A stretch of 64,000 nt of DNA from Oscheius onirici (taxonomy: Eukaryota; Nematoda; Chromadorea; Rhabditida; Rhabditidae): assembly GCA_932521025.1 (NCBI GenBank), contig OW051469.1, forward strand, positions 2,926,398-2,990,397, written 5' to 3'. Below, piece after piece: positions 32,331 through 43,968 of this stretch. The notes beneath the pieces were generated by a model, which searched no databases, was not told where the DNA came from, and was given only the letters and a program-made list of their open reading frames with translations. Each line of letters opens with the position of its first letter. Positions within the stretch are counted from its first letter, which is position 1. The position numbers and the translations under genes were made by a program.

Positions 32331-35167
32331 ATGTGTTGCTGTTTCGGGAGCTGCTGCTCTTCTACAGATGACCTACAGAATGAGTTCAGTCCAGACGTGA
32401 GTTTTTTTTCTTCCTGTCTAATTGGTCGACTTCCGGCTATCTAACTGTCGAGACTGGCTCACAACAAAGCCTTTCAGCCTCAAAAATCTCAATTTTTCAG
32501 AAAGGAAGACGAAACTGCACAGATGTCCCCTGCCTGCTGCTATTTATCGCCTTCTGCAGCGGCCTCGGCGTCACGACGTGGTTTGCGCTGTCCCGCGGCG
32601 ACCCCTACAGAATTCTGTACGGCTCGGACAGCTTCGGCAACACGTGCGGGCGCCAGAATGACCGAATGATGCTCGTGAACAACGCGACGGGCGAGCTGCA
32701 CGAGTTCCACCAATCCGGACAGGATATGACCTTAAAAAAGTACCTATTAATCCTCTTTTAATCCAAAATAACCTTCAGGTACATGTTCCCGATGAATAGC
32801 ACAAATCCTTTGAACAGCGTTTGGAATTGTGTGGAACAGTGTCCAAATGAGGCAATAGGAACCAAATCAGGTGATTTCTATCCCAAAAATTGTCCAATTG
32901 TCCCTATTTTCAGCCCGTATCGACTACGAAAAACGCTCCAATACGACATTTTGCATCCAGGATGAGCAGAAGCAGCCCTACTGTCCAGTCCTTCCCGTCT
33001 ACAAAAGCTTTGACCTCGTCCACCGTTGTATTCCGGAAAACCTCTACGCTCTAGGCCACGAGCTGGCCCGAAAAGTCGTCGAAATGGACTCTGTTCGGAG
33101 CTATCTGAGCGACGTCCTCGTAGCCGGACCCTTTATTCTAAAAACGTGTCTAATAGCTGTCGCCATCAGCATCGTCAGCGTCTTTGTGCTTCGCTTCTTC
33201 GCCCCAATTCTCATCTACTTTATCTACATTCTCGTCGTGGCCGTCTTCGCCAGCATCAGCGCCGCCTTCTGGTATTCCGTCTACTTGACGACAATTGACG
33301 CGCCAAAGAATGGGACAGCAGCAGGGCCGAGTAAAGCCGAGGAGGAGGAAGTTCAGGTACTTTTAAGCTAAAGCCGTGTTAATAAAATGAGAACTCATCG
33401 TCGACGTTTGTTTGTTTTGAGCCGAAAAGTCAAGAAAAAAAATGAAAAAGAAATAAAAAGTCAAAAAAATCCAAAATCCTGGCAGATGTCGCTGTAGCTT
33501 TCAAAATGATTGGGCTGTCTAACTGTCGAGACCGTGGCTTGATAAATCGAAGGGGCCGCCTAACTGCGGAGACTTACACAACACTTCAAGCTACATTTTG
33601 CATACAACATTTTCAAGCTAACGCTAAACTTTCACATCCAATTTCCAGATAGCCTCCCTCATCAAGCTCGGCGAAGGAAAAATTGACCAATGGCTCCGCA
33701 TGGAAAATACCAGTCAACTGACGCAGATAGGCCTAGCCATTGGAGCTTCTCTCATTACAGTAAGCCTTTTGAAGCCCTAAAATTATGAAAATCTTTAGCT
33801 TTTCGTCGTATTCGTGGTGTGGTGTCTGCTGCCGCGCGGTCAGAAGATGATCAAGCTGTTCAAAGAAGCCAGCAAAGCCTTGGCCGCGATGCCGATTCTT
33901 CTCCTACAGCCCATAACGAGCTCCGCCGTCATCATTCTCATTGCCATGTACACGCTAAGCAGCTGTTTTCTGCTCTACACGGCCGGCGACCCCGTACAGC
34001 AAGTCGTCCAGCTCGGAGATGGCCGAACCATGACGATTTTGGAGACGAATGTGACCGAGACGCTCCGAGCCATGTTCATCTATCAGCTCGTCGGCTTCAT
34101 CTGGCTGTCGGAATTTGTGCTGGCCTGTCAGCGACTCTTCATTGCCGGATCCATCAGTCTTTGGTTCTTTGACAGGTTTTTTTTACATTTTTTTTTCAAA
34201 ATCATTTTCGAAATTTTATAGTCGCGGCCCCGGCTCTGGAAGATCGTCCGTCTGTTCGGCCATGTACAACACCATTCGCTACCATCTTGGCTCGGCCGCC
34301 ATCGGCTCTCTAATCATCACAATTGTCCGCATTCCCCGCTACATTCTCATGTACATCTATGCAAAGTTCGTCTCTTTTAGAAATTTTGAAGTGGCCGTCT
34401 AACTGTCGAGTCTCTAGCCTGCCACAACGAAATTATTGTCTAACTGCCGAAATTGATCTCGTAGAACCAAGTGCCTGCTCAACTGTCGACATGAGCCTTA
34501 TTCTCCCTTTTTCAGAATGAAAGCCGTAGAAAACCCAATAGCTAAGAAGATCCTGGCTTGTTTCATCTGTCTCCTATCATGCATCGAACGCTGTCTCAAT
34601 TACATCAATTACAACGCCTATACAGTAATCGCCTACAGCGGACAGAGCTTCTGTCCGGCGGCTAAAACGGTACGTCGTACAATTTTTTTTTTCAAAAGAG
34701 ATTTAAATTCTCCCCAAATAATCTCTTTTCAGGCCGTCAACGCTCTTCTTGACAACGCAGTTGATGTGGCAGCTCTGAATACGGTCGGTGGAGCCGTTCT
34801 CTTCCTCACCAAATTCATCGTCTCGACCGTAGTCGCAACAGTAGCCGCTTATCAAATATCGGTACATTTTTGCAAAATGTTAGCCTAAAAATCCTACTTC
34901 CAGTCCTTTAACCTCACACACCCGTGGCTTCCAGTCGTCATCGTCTTCATCTGCTCGTATCTGATCGCCAACTGCTTTTTGTCCGTCTACGCAATGGCCC
35001 TGGACACTTTGCTGCTCTGCTGTGCCGAAGACGCCGATCTGGCTGAGCAGGAACACGTCGCGAAACGGCGGCAAAACCAGGATTTTGAGGAGCTAATGAC
35101 GCTGTCGCGAGCCCGTGGCCGTCGCCGACGTCGAGGCGAAGAAGATGTCCCTATGAATGAGCTTTAG
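32331..35167 (+). CDS. SLC44 choline-transporter-like protein
   Basis: Ten exons: 32331-32396, 32501-32739, 32779-32870, 32914-33356, 33649-33759, 33799-34175, 34222-34365, 34516-34669, 34733-34861 and 34904-35167. They give 672 residues, typical for SLC44/CTL. The N-terminus MCCCFGSCC is the usual Cys-rich cytosolic start. CTDVPCLLLFIAFCSGLG begins TM1. A large extracellular loop with paired Cys (VWNCVEQCP) follows, then about nine more hydrophobic segments. The conserved C-terminal block CIERCLNYINYNAYTVIAY, GQSFCPAA, matches the PF04515 signature. The tail is Arg-rich (RGRRRRRGEE). The predicted role is choline or ethanolamine uptake for phospholipid synthesis at plasma or mitochondrial membranes. 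Two introns carry copies of the ~46-bp GTCTAACTGTCGAG repeat. Confidence 0.95.
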
Positions 35168-35608
35168 AGCCGCAAGATATCTGTTTCTATCCCCCAAATT
35201 TTAATACCGAAATCGGGTCCTTTTCCAGCCATAATCGCAATGCAGTTGTAAAAATGTAAGTGTTTGTAGTAAATTTCTGTACGTAGCTTGTCTTTTCGGA
35301 AACTGATGGTTTAGGCTCATTGTCTACAGAAAGGACGCTGGGAAATTTTTTTACAACATCGTGTTTTGTAGTTATCGGGGGAAAACTTTCTACAGTATGC
35401 GCTTGTCCAGCTTGTTCACTCAATTTTCCACCGAGTATTCTATTCCAACGCGAAACATGACAATACTTTATTGCATTTTAGACAGTAGAGCGTGGAGAAA
35501 GAAGAAGCATGAAACTAGATTCGAGTTCAAATTAGATTAAAGTGTGCTGAATATGAAGACGAGAGTGAAGAAGCCGACAGAACAGAAGAATACTCCGAAG
35601 CAGGACGC

Positions 35609-36560
35609 TCAGCGTCTGTGACAGGCGATCGGTGCGTATCTGGACGTGCCGATGAATTGAACCGTTCCCGGCTTTCTGGCCGGACGAATCTCACGTGCCG
35701 CCTTCGCGGTAGATTCTGCGCGAGATTCCAAAGTCCAGAACGAAGATCTGGCTTTGGGAGCCGGGCATGCCGATGGCAAAGTTGTGCGGCTTGATGTCTC
35801 TGTAAAACGATCACTGTTTTTTGTCCTTGTCTGACACACCCATGAACAAATCCGACCTCGTGCAGATCCCAGATACACTCAAGCGTAGCAATGTACAAGA
35901 GGGTATTCAATCCGAAGTTGTTTCCCTTATCCGGAATCAGCTTCCTTCTCAGGTCTTCCAGACTCGGTCCAACCAGCGACATCACAATGAACTTGAGTTC
36001 AGTGATCAGATCTCTTCATGTCTATCAGTTCCGTAAAGTGTCTTCGGAAAGGCTCTCCGCTGAGCATAATCTTCAGCAGGACGGTACTCTCGAACTTCAG
36101 ACGCACCTTCTCCCTCTGATCGGCAGTGCTCGGAGCTTGCTCCGTCTTCATAGCAAACGGGGTTCCTTCGCGGAACTTTTCATTGCTGACCTGAAAAATG
36201 ACATGACTGTCTCTGTGGAGTCTGTGTTCCAATGTTTCTACTCAATTACCTTATAAACGTCGACAAAACCTCCAATTTCCAGCGTCGAATGAACCAGCCA
36301 TTCGAAGCGCTTACTGGCCGTCTTGTCTCCTTCCTCCAGCTTCACAGCCTTCTTTTCCTCCACCTTCACGGGCGGTTTTTGCGGCTCCTGCTTCTGAATC
36401 TTCGGATCTTTTCCTTCTTGACCAAATTCGCCGTCGGAGACTCCTTTCCAGTGATCTTCGAGACCGTATTCTGGGTGGTTTTCACGCCTGATACGGTAGC
36501 TGAGATCTTCCGTCGGGCCAGAGGCAGCAGCTTCGGAGGCATCTTTGAACTTTTCTTGGG
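35609..36560 (-). pseudogene. CK1/TTBK-like protein kinase pseudogene
   Basis: Segments on the minus strand: 36250-36560 (Lys/Glu/Pro-rich leader, then STLEIGGFVDVYK replacing the glycine loop), 35840-36190 (FAMKTE with the ATP-anchoring Lys; FIVMSLVGPSLEDLR; LHEVGFVH), a 40-nt intron, and 35609-35799 (DIKPHNFAIG and LDFGISRR). The CK1-family landmarks are clear. However, the frame shifts twice: near 35993-36004, between the ELIDMKRSDH region and FIVM, and near 35693-35708, between LDFGISRRIYREGG and the following REIRPARKPGT...GTSRYAPI block. The frame ends at a TGA (35609-35611), before kinase subdomains IX-XI. HRD reads HGD. It cannot make a full kinase. Expanded CK1-like kinases are a known nematode feature. 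Confidence 0.8.
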
Positions 36561-36824
36561 TGAAAAAAAACTTATGCGCCTTTTATAGTTTCCCTAACGT
36601 TTGAATTGCCAAAAAAAGCTATATTGATACAACTTTTATAAAGTAGAACATAGGCAATAAGGCAAATTACATTTTGGCACTTTTTCAGTCTCTGAAAATG
36701 GGTTTTTAAAGGGAAAGATGGGAATAACAAACAAACAAAAAACGGGGATAGACCTCTGTACAATAAGTGGCTCTCTTTTGGATTCTTCGCGTGGAAATTT
36801 GGCGTGGACCCGTTGATGAATCTC

Positions 36825-38795
36825 TCAGCGAGTCTCCAGCTTTTCGAAGCTCTTTCGGGCGCTCTTAATGTTCATCAGCGTCGTGGCCGGCGAGATGTTG
36901 GCTGAAATTAAGGGGCTAGATTCCTGCTTTTAGACTACATTTGGTCATTCAATAAACGCGTTCTAGTTGGCTGTCTAATTGTGGAGTCAGTGGCCTAGTA
37001 AAACGACCTGATTGTCTAACTGTCGCTGTTTTAGGACACAAAAAGACCTAAACAAAAAAGTCAGCAGTTTCGTTTAAAAAAGAACGAACCGTCAGGCAGA
37101 ATGACCATGATGAAAGTGTTGACGGTGAATGTGTCGATAAAAGCAGCAAAGTTCTTGTTCTTCACGTGCATGTAGTCGAACTGCGAGGACATCTTACTGT
37201 AAATTATGGCTTTTTCTACTTTAAAAAAGACTAAAAATACCTGCAACTAAGCTTAAACTGCTTGATAATGTTGGAGACCTTTTCGAAGCGGTGGACGTCT
37301 TTATGCTCACTGAGCTCCGCGTGAGCAATCACAAGAAAGGTGGCACGTTCGAAGAGGAGAACTTCGTCAGCCTCTATGGCTTCGGCGAACAGCTTCAGCT
37401 TCTCCTCCATCACATGAACATTCGGGATCAACTTGTAGACGATGGCGGACCAGGCCTGAAAGCAGAATGTTGGTCCGGACGTTCTTGTCAAGCAATTGAG
37501 TTCAATTTCAGATCTAAGAAGAGCATGGTTTCTAAAAGACAGATATGGTTGCTAAGACACAATATTTCGTCATAGCCGCCTATGGATTAGCTTTTCTCTG
37601 TTCTAGCCCTAATTTTTCGTAAAATAGCTCATTTCTCCCAAAAATAGTCCACAAAAAGGCTCATACCTTGTATAGCGTCTCATCCCAGATGCTGCTCTTA
37701 AAGACCTGAATGACGGCGTTGGTTTTATCGCTGCCACTGGCCAGGGTGGCGTATCTGTAGATTTCCTTGACCTTTTCGGCAAAAACGGCCGGTCTTTTCG
37801 ACTCTTCGATGAGATCAATCTTGTGCACGAGACAGAAGACCTGAGCCGTCGGCGAGTTGGCAAACAGAGCCTCCAAACAGCTCTGAAAGTAGCGCAGATC
37901 CTTCATATATTCGCGGCTCTCCACGTCGAAAACGTAGATCAAAACCTGAATGTTGGCGATTATTTTTAATAATAAAAATGGCACTAACCTGCACATTTTT
38001 AAAGACCTGATCCTTCTGCGAGGCGAGATAGTTTTCCATGAAGCTCTCCTGTCCACCGCAATCCCAGAGATGCAGGACGAGGTTGCCGAGAAAACGAACG
38101 TGGGCATGTTCGACCTCGATCGTCGGACCGAGACGGTTAGTGTCGCGAGCAATGTAGTTGGCGAAGATGATGGATCTGGAAGTAGAGAAATTAATTAACG
38201 AAAAGAAAAGTTTTCGGTTCGAAACAGATATGATTCTTCACTTTCTTCTGAGCTTTTCACATTTTCACGTGACAACTGTTTTGATGGGTACCACAAACAT
38301 CAGGCTCTAACTCTTCTGAACAGACTATACGTGTGCCAGAATCCACCCAAAGAATATATAAAGTCTGCTCAAAAAAAAAGAACGCAACAGTAGTTTCTTC
38401 GAGAACCACAAACCCCTGAAGCGCGCCAATTCACCGTTGAGAAAATCAAGAAATCGGTTTGAATTGTTGCAGTTTACCCTGAAAATCAGGGGTTTTTGGT
38501 TCTCGAAGCGAAATATTTATGGGTTACTGTTGCGTTCTTTTTTTTTTTGAACAGACTTAATAAGCTGAATTCGCTTCTTCCGCGTGACTGTCTCGTTAAT
38601 GATTCCACTTGTTTTTGTTGTTTTGGCATGAAAAACAACCAACATGCCTTGTGGCTTGTTTACAGCCATTTCCTCACGTTTTCCCCTCAATGTTTAGCCG
38701 TTCAATCTAAAAAAAACTTCTCACCTCATAGACGTCTTTCCCGATCCGCTCTTTCCCATCAAGAGAACTTTTCTCTTTGATCCGCCACCCGACAT
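36825..38795 (-). CDS. RagA/RagB-type GTPase
   Basis: Six minus-strand exons, 38725-38795, 37989-38175, 37667-37945, 37241-37455, 37090-37196 and 36825-36901, total 936 nt, or 311 residues, as in RagA. The P-loop GKSGSGKT is at residues 14-21, the G3 box WDCGGQE around 61-67, and the base-specificity motif HKID at 127-130, as in RagA. It is followed by the roadblock-like C-terminal domain with the conserved [15 protein letters not shown]. RagA/B pairs with RagC/D on the lysosome, held by Ragulator, and recruits TORC1 when amino acids are present. A 198-bp MITE sits in intron 1. The gene lies 406 bp downstream of the PP6 regulatory gene's stop on the same strand side, with no sign of shared regulation. 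Confidence 0.97.
38361..38558. mobile_element. MITE (non-autonomous DNA transposon) in RagA/B intron 1
   Basis: A 198-bp element with long terminal inverted repeats. The left end runs AAGTCTGCTCA, an A-run, then AGAACGCAACAGTA. The right end is its reverse complement (TACTGTTGCGTTCT, a T-run, then TGAACAGACTT). A second inner pair, TTCGAGAACCACAAACCCCTGA versus its reverse complement, extends the arms to about 55 bp. There is no coding capacity. The A-run and the AACGCAACAG word recall Tc1/mariner-type ends, but the superfamily is not proven. Confidence 0.8.
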
Positions 38796-39201
38796 CTTTT
38801 CTATTTGTACTCTGTCTAAACTCGGTAAACTTTCAAGTCATTTTGATGAAAAAAAACAATAAAAAAGGTGGTTTTGAACCAAAATTATAACAAAACACGA
38901 ACAAGTTATCAATAATATTATTAATAGAAGTCGCATTAATATTACTAGAAGAGGGAGAGAGAGAGAGTGTTTATTCATTTTCAGGTCCTGATAAGGTCAA
39001 GAAACCGCCTTTATCTGGATGATAGAGACGCGGGAAAGGGTCAAGTGAAAAGTGCGGAATGGAAAAAGCTACTACAAAGTCGACTTTCAAAAGTCTTAGG
39101 GGAGAAAAAAGAGGAGGTACACCGACCCGTAGAGCATTTTCAAAGTGTTCGGGTAAAAATTATTACGAGTAAAAGGGCTAAAAAGAACCGGGAGAAAAGA
39201 A

Positions 39202-42200
39202 TTAGGCTTCCGACTCGTTCATGGGATCTTCCTTCGGCTCCGGCTGAGCCTGTTGCTCCGGGAAGGGATTCCATTGGTCAGAGGTCAGGGTGTCGCTGTC
39301 CCAGACGGGATCAGAGCTCTGGAAATGCGAGAATTGCTTGTGAGACTGCTTTTACACAAATTGACGATAAAAATAGCTACCTCGCTCTTGACCGAATCGT
39401 CCAGACTATCCATCGCTTCCTGACAACGCTGCTCAAAGTCCATGCCATCGAAGCTGCCTCGAGGTCTTGGCGGAGGCTCTTCGCTAGTAGTAGCTGTCGT
39501 CGTTGTCGGCAGAGCATTCCATTCGTCTGTCGAAGCTGAAATTATCACATATTTTGTATTCGGGGGAAGGGCGAGAGATGGTCATGTGACCGGCTCTCGA
39601 GGGCTGCAAATGGCCAGATCTCATGGAATTATGCGTCATGGGGGAGAGAAAATCGTAAACAAGGGGACACGAAAATGTCAGCTCGTTATTTTTGGAGAGA
39701 CACTATCATTAATTAGTCTAGCAGTTTTCAGGCCACAACCATGACGATTAGAGTTCTTACGCCACACCCTCCACAGTAAGACAGCCGTGCCGTATTTCAT
39801 GGCCAGAGTCTTGACAGTTAGACAGTCATGCGGTTTCCAATGCAAAAAGAGTAAACTCACAAGTAGAGCCATTGGAAAGCCGGCCAGTGGCGAAAGCATC
39901 CCAATCATCTGCCGACGATCCGTTCGATGTGTCCATCATTACCGTTGAAGATTCGCCAGGCCACAAGTTATTCTGCTCGTCCGTCGAGATAATTTTCGCG
40001 CTTCTCGTCTTCAAATCTTAATTTTATTGTATTTTCATAACCAAAAAGGTGATAAAAACCTGGGAAAAGATCAGAGAGCGGTCTGAACTGATCGACATTG
40101 TCAAAATCGTCCTCACGAGCATCTCGGCCACGAAGATCGAGGTCGTCATCTTCGTCCGGAGATTTTGCAGAAAAGCTGGAGAATTTAGCGTTTGAATAAC
40201 GGAAAATGATCCTACTTGTGAAGGATCGAATTAAGATTGGTGGCCGGATCAAAGTCGGGATGTTCGGTCGTGCACTCGAAGCGGCTGAATGTGTCAATGT
40301 CGTAGCCGACGTCTTCCGCTGAACAGGGGGTGTTTTTTGCTTGAAATTAATGAAAAAAAGGGTAATCTCGAGCAATTTCGCTAAAGTAAGCAGTATTAAA
40401 GCTTGGCATGCGCTACAGAAGTTATGTTTTGATCGCCGACGCCTCCTGAAGCGACTTGACACCTCAGAAATCAGCTGAACGTGCAGGAACCATCCCGCAG
40501 AGATCGGCTCAGACGTGGAAACGTTTTAGGAGCCCTGTTTAAATTCGGCGCGCAAACGTAGAAGCTCAGACAGACGCTCCATGAGCTCAGATTATAGGTA
40601 AAAGAGCGAGACTCGCTTTAACGGTAATTTTGTAGTAAGCAGATTATCAAAATCGCTATAACGCATTTTCCTCGTGGCGATACTGGCAACACGGACAAAA
40701 AACGAGCCACGATCCGGACTCAGTATCTTGCGTTTGAGCGTACATGACAAAAAAAGTTCCGACATAAAAATGCTCGAATGTTTCAGAATTAGATTTAAAA
40801 AGTGCTCTACCTTCAGGTTCGTGCACCCATCTGAGACATTCGAGTATTAATATCTGGTCATCATCTAAAAATTTCTCACGATATTGGTTTCTGGCAGTGC
40901 TTGGCTCCGAATTGACCATCTGCAGCAGATCCGAGCGATTCTTCTCCCAGTAGACATCCAGGCCCTTCTCTATCGACAGTTCATCTTCACCCATCCATTC
41001 TTCAGACTTCTGCAAGCATTTTTTAGCCAAAAAGTAGGAAAAAGACCCACCTCAACGAGTTCACTGATTACCTTCCGGCACGGAGCCCATTTTGCGGCCG
41101 TCGTGAACGAGTCGGCCATGTAGATGTGGAAGGAACGAATTGATATTTTTTTCATCCTCGGCAGACAGTCGATTGGCCAGACGCCGTTTTTCAGCCGGCC
41201 AAAGAGATCGCATTCCTGGATTTTCAGGTAAAATTTTTACGGAAAAAATTCTTCACCTTGACAAAAAATTCGACGAGTGGCGATGGTTCTTCAGTGCTGG
41301 CCGTCTTGCTGAAGTCGGAATAGAGGGCGAAGGTGACGATATTGCGGACGAGATGATGGTAAATGTGGACGAGCGGGTGCTTGTAGACAAATTCGAAGAG
41401 CTGCAAATGGTCATTTTGAGCGAGAATTGAAACGTTTTAGCATGAAACATGAATTACGGTGATCCGCAACACTCCATTACGGTGATCCGGAACTCTGACG
41501 TATCCGACGGCTTACCACTTTTCAGCGGACTTGACTATCTAAAAAGCCAACAAAACCAAACAGACCTTCTTAAAATTGCCCTCTCTGAATCCTTCGACAA
41601 GAAGCACATGTGTCGGCAGATGATTCGTATCGACGAGTTCGTTGAGCAGTTTGAGCAGCCACGGCCACGAGTTCCCCGTCTCTTCCCGATCCACATCCTC
41701 GATTATGGCCTTGACAATATCGGCTGCTCTTTTTGCGGCCATCAGCTCTGCTCGTTTCTCCTGATCGGGCAGCCAGATCTGAACCGATTTTTATGGTATT
41801 TGGGGTTAAAAAATACCTTTGAGCGATCGAAAACGGGATTGTTCTCCTGACCCGGGCCGCCGCCATTCCAACTGTTCTGCTGCTCCGGCTCGCCGGCATC
41901 GAAGAGCTGACTGGGAGTGGGACCGAGGGCATTCTGCTCGCACAGGGCCGAAATCATTGCATAGCCGTTCATGGCCAGGCTGGCTCGCTGGGACAGAGTC
42001 AGGGCCATTCCGTCGGCGTCTTCTCGAAGAAGCATTCGATCCAGAATATCTTTGATCACCGTCTCGGACAGGAAAACCTCGTGCAGAACGTCCGTCTTAT
42101 CGTCATTCACCGCCAGCACTTCTCGGAGATTTCTGGAAAGAAGCAAACTAATAGAAGCTAGAGACTCGTGAATTAGACAGTCATGTCGTTTTTCCATGAT

Positions 42201-43016
42201 TTAAACCAAAGACACAAAAAATTACCTTAAAATGTCCACAAAAACATCGGCCGCGTTCTCATGAATAGCTGGCTCACGGGTCGGATCGAGCAGTGCGACA
42301 ATCTTTGGGATGAACTGCTCCGTGACGAGGTACTTTTTAATTTCGATAATGTTGACTTCGTCGCTGTTTAGACGAATCAGGCTCTCCAACAGGTCGGCAA
42401 TGGCTCCGAAGCGCAAAAAGTTGCGACTCTTCTCGAGGAAATGCGTCTCTTTCACGAAGGCCATGGTCTGAACAGTGTATAGAGTAAAAAGAGGGCTCAA
42501 AAGACTCACAGCTGCAAAATTCTTGGACCAGAGCGCCGACATCAGTTTCGTGTAGAAGATTGCCACGACGGGATTGAAGTCGGATGTGTCGTCGAGCACG
42601 GAGCCAAGTAATTCCATGCATTTTTCGTTCTTAAGTCATTTTTAAGGCTAAAACATGCTTAAAAAGTACCTTGAAGAATGCATCGACTATGTGATTGTGT
42701 CCGGCGACGGTCAAAATCTCTGTACTGAGATTGGACAGCGTGTACTGTTGCTCCACGGGCAGCCGGAGGTCAATTTCGGGACGGAGGCAGTTTGTCGCGA
42801 GCGCTAGCAGATTCTCGTCCTTTGTCAGCCTAAACTTTGAGTAAATGTCAGGGAAAATAAATCGACTTACACGGCCATGAGGTCCGGATTGCCCTGGCGC
42901 GATTCCTGCAGTACGTATTCGTCTTCGAGAACTCGGCTGAGCTCCACATCGCCTTTTGTCTCTAACAACAGCTGCTGGAGACTGTTCAGGGCGGCGGCGC
43001 CGTCGTCCCAGAACAT
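39202..43016 (-). CDS. SAPS-domain regulatory subunit of protein phosphatase 6
   Basis: Fourteen exons: 42871-43016, 42670-42829, 42510-42629, 42226-42467, 41817-42132, 41566-41778, 41257-41400, 41051-41215, 40880-41009, 40216-40318, 40060-40175, 39861-40016, 39381-39535 and 39202-39318. They sum to 2283 nt, or 760 residues. The N-terminus MFWDDGAAALNSLQQLL and the following VLEDEYVLQE match the start of the SAPS helical repeat domain, which runs to about residue 500 and binds the PP6 catalytic subunit. The tail is acidic and shows the family's repeated W/F-acidic patches (SADDWDAF, DEWNAL, DPVWDSD, DQWNPFPE). Likely role: targeting PP6 in cell-cycle and stress signalling. An acceptor lies one base before the start codon, so a 5' exon is likely. 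Intron 40319-40879 is the longest (561 nt). Confidence 0.93.
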
Positions 43017-43968
43017 ACTGAAAGAAATGTGTAAAGGGTGAAAACTAGAAAATTAGAGTATGTTGGGTGCAAAAATGTGTAAAAAGCACTATTTCTAAGC
43101 TCATAGAGAGCAAAACACAGCGTGGAGGGTTATTTGGGAGCAGAAGAAGTGTCTAAGACTTACGAACCAGCATTTTTTGCATGGAAGAGGTTTTTAGCCT
43201 GTTTTTTATATTTTTTTTCTATAAATGGAACTTTTCAAGCGTTGCGGACGATATTTTTATGTTTTTAAGGTTCCAATTACGAAGTAAGAACGAAAGCGAG
43301 AACGACAAATCAATTTCTGCCATTTACGGACAAGCAGCTCATTATTACTCTTTCTTCTAATTATGTGTCACTTTTCTCTCTGATTTTCCGGTTTTGTGAC
43401 TAGAAATGACGCGTCTGTGTCTGCGCTGTGGCGAAAAAAAGTAGAAAACACTTTCAGGGTCCTGAATTGAACCTTTATGCATTCTAAACATCTCAGAACA
43501 TAGTTCGTTGTCAATTTAGGGTCTTTCGCTGAAGAAAAATGAACGAATTTTGCAGCAAATGTGGAATGGAGCGATCAAATGTCTTTTCGATTTAAATCAA
43601 CCTCATTTTTCGTTTATGAGAGTAAAACCAGCTTTCTTCATATTTCCAGAGCGATTTTCAGCATATTAACCTCGTTTTCGGGTTAAATTCATTAGGAAAA
43701 TAATGGAAAAACGAGCAGAAATCAGCTGTTCGCAGAACAAAAAGAGCAAGTTTTTTTGCTCTTGGCGCCAACTCGCTAACGTGGGTCCCGCCACGATTGA
43801 CGGCTCAAGGCGCGGGATTTACAAAAAAATGCGGCTCTTGCAATAGAAATTCTCTAGGCATCTCAATGCACTTTTTACCTCATTTCACCATTATTTTCTC
43901 CCCTTTTTGTGCCTTTATATTTCTAGCCATCAAATATAACCTATTTATTCGATTTCAGAACCCTGAAC
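43017..43968. other. Divergent promoter region between the PP6 regulator and SAS10
   Basis: The two genes start in opposite directions from this ~950-bp interval. Acceptor-like sites lie next to both start codons (43017-43018 on minus, ATTTCAG ending 43958 on plus), so each may have a 5' UTR exon here. No other coding sequence is seen. Confidence 0.5.

Noticed and set aside
40656-41030. Reading exon 9 of the PP6 regulator on through 40656 as the C-terminus
   Set aside because: The extension lacks the family's acidic tail, whereas a GTGAGA donor after base 40880 joins in phase to downstream exons with the expected W/F-acidic motifs.
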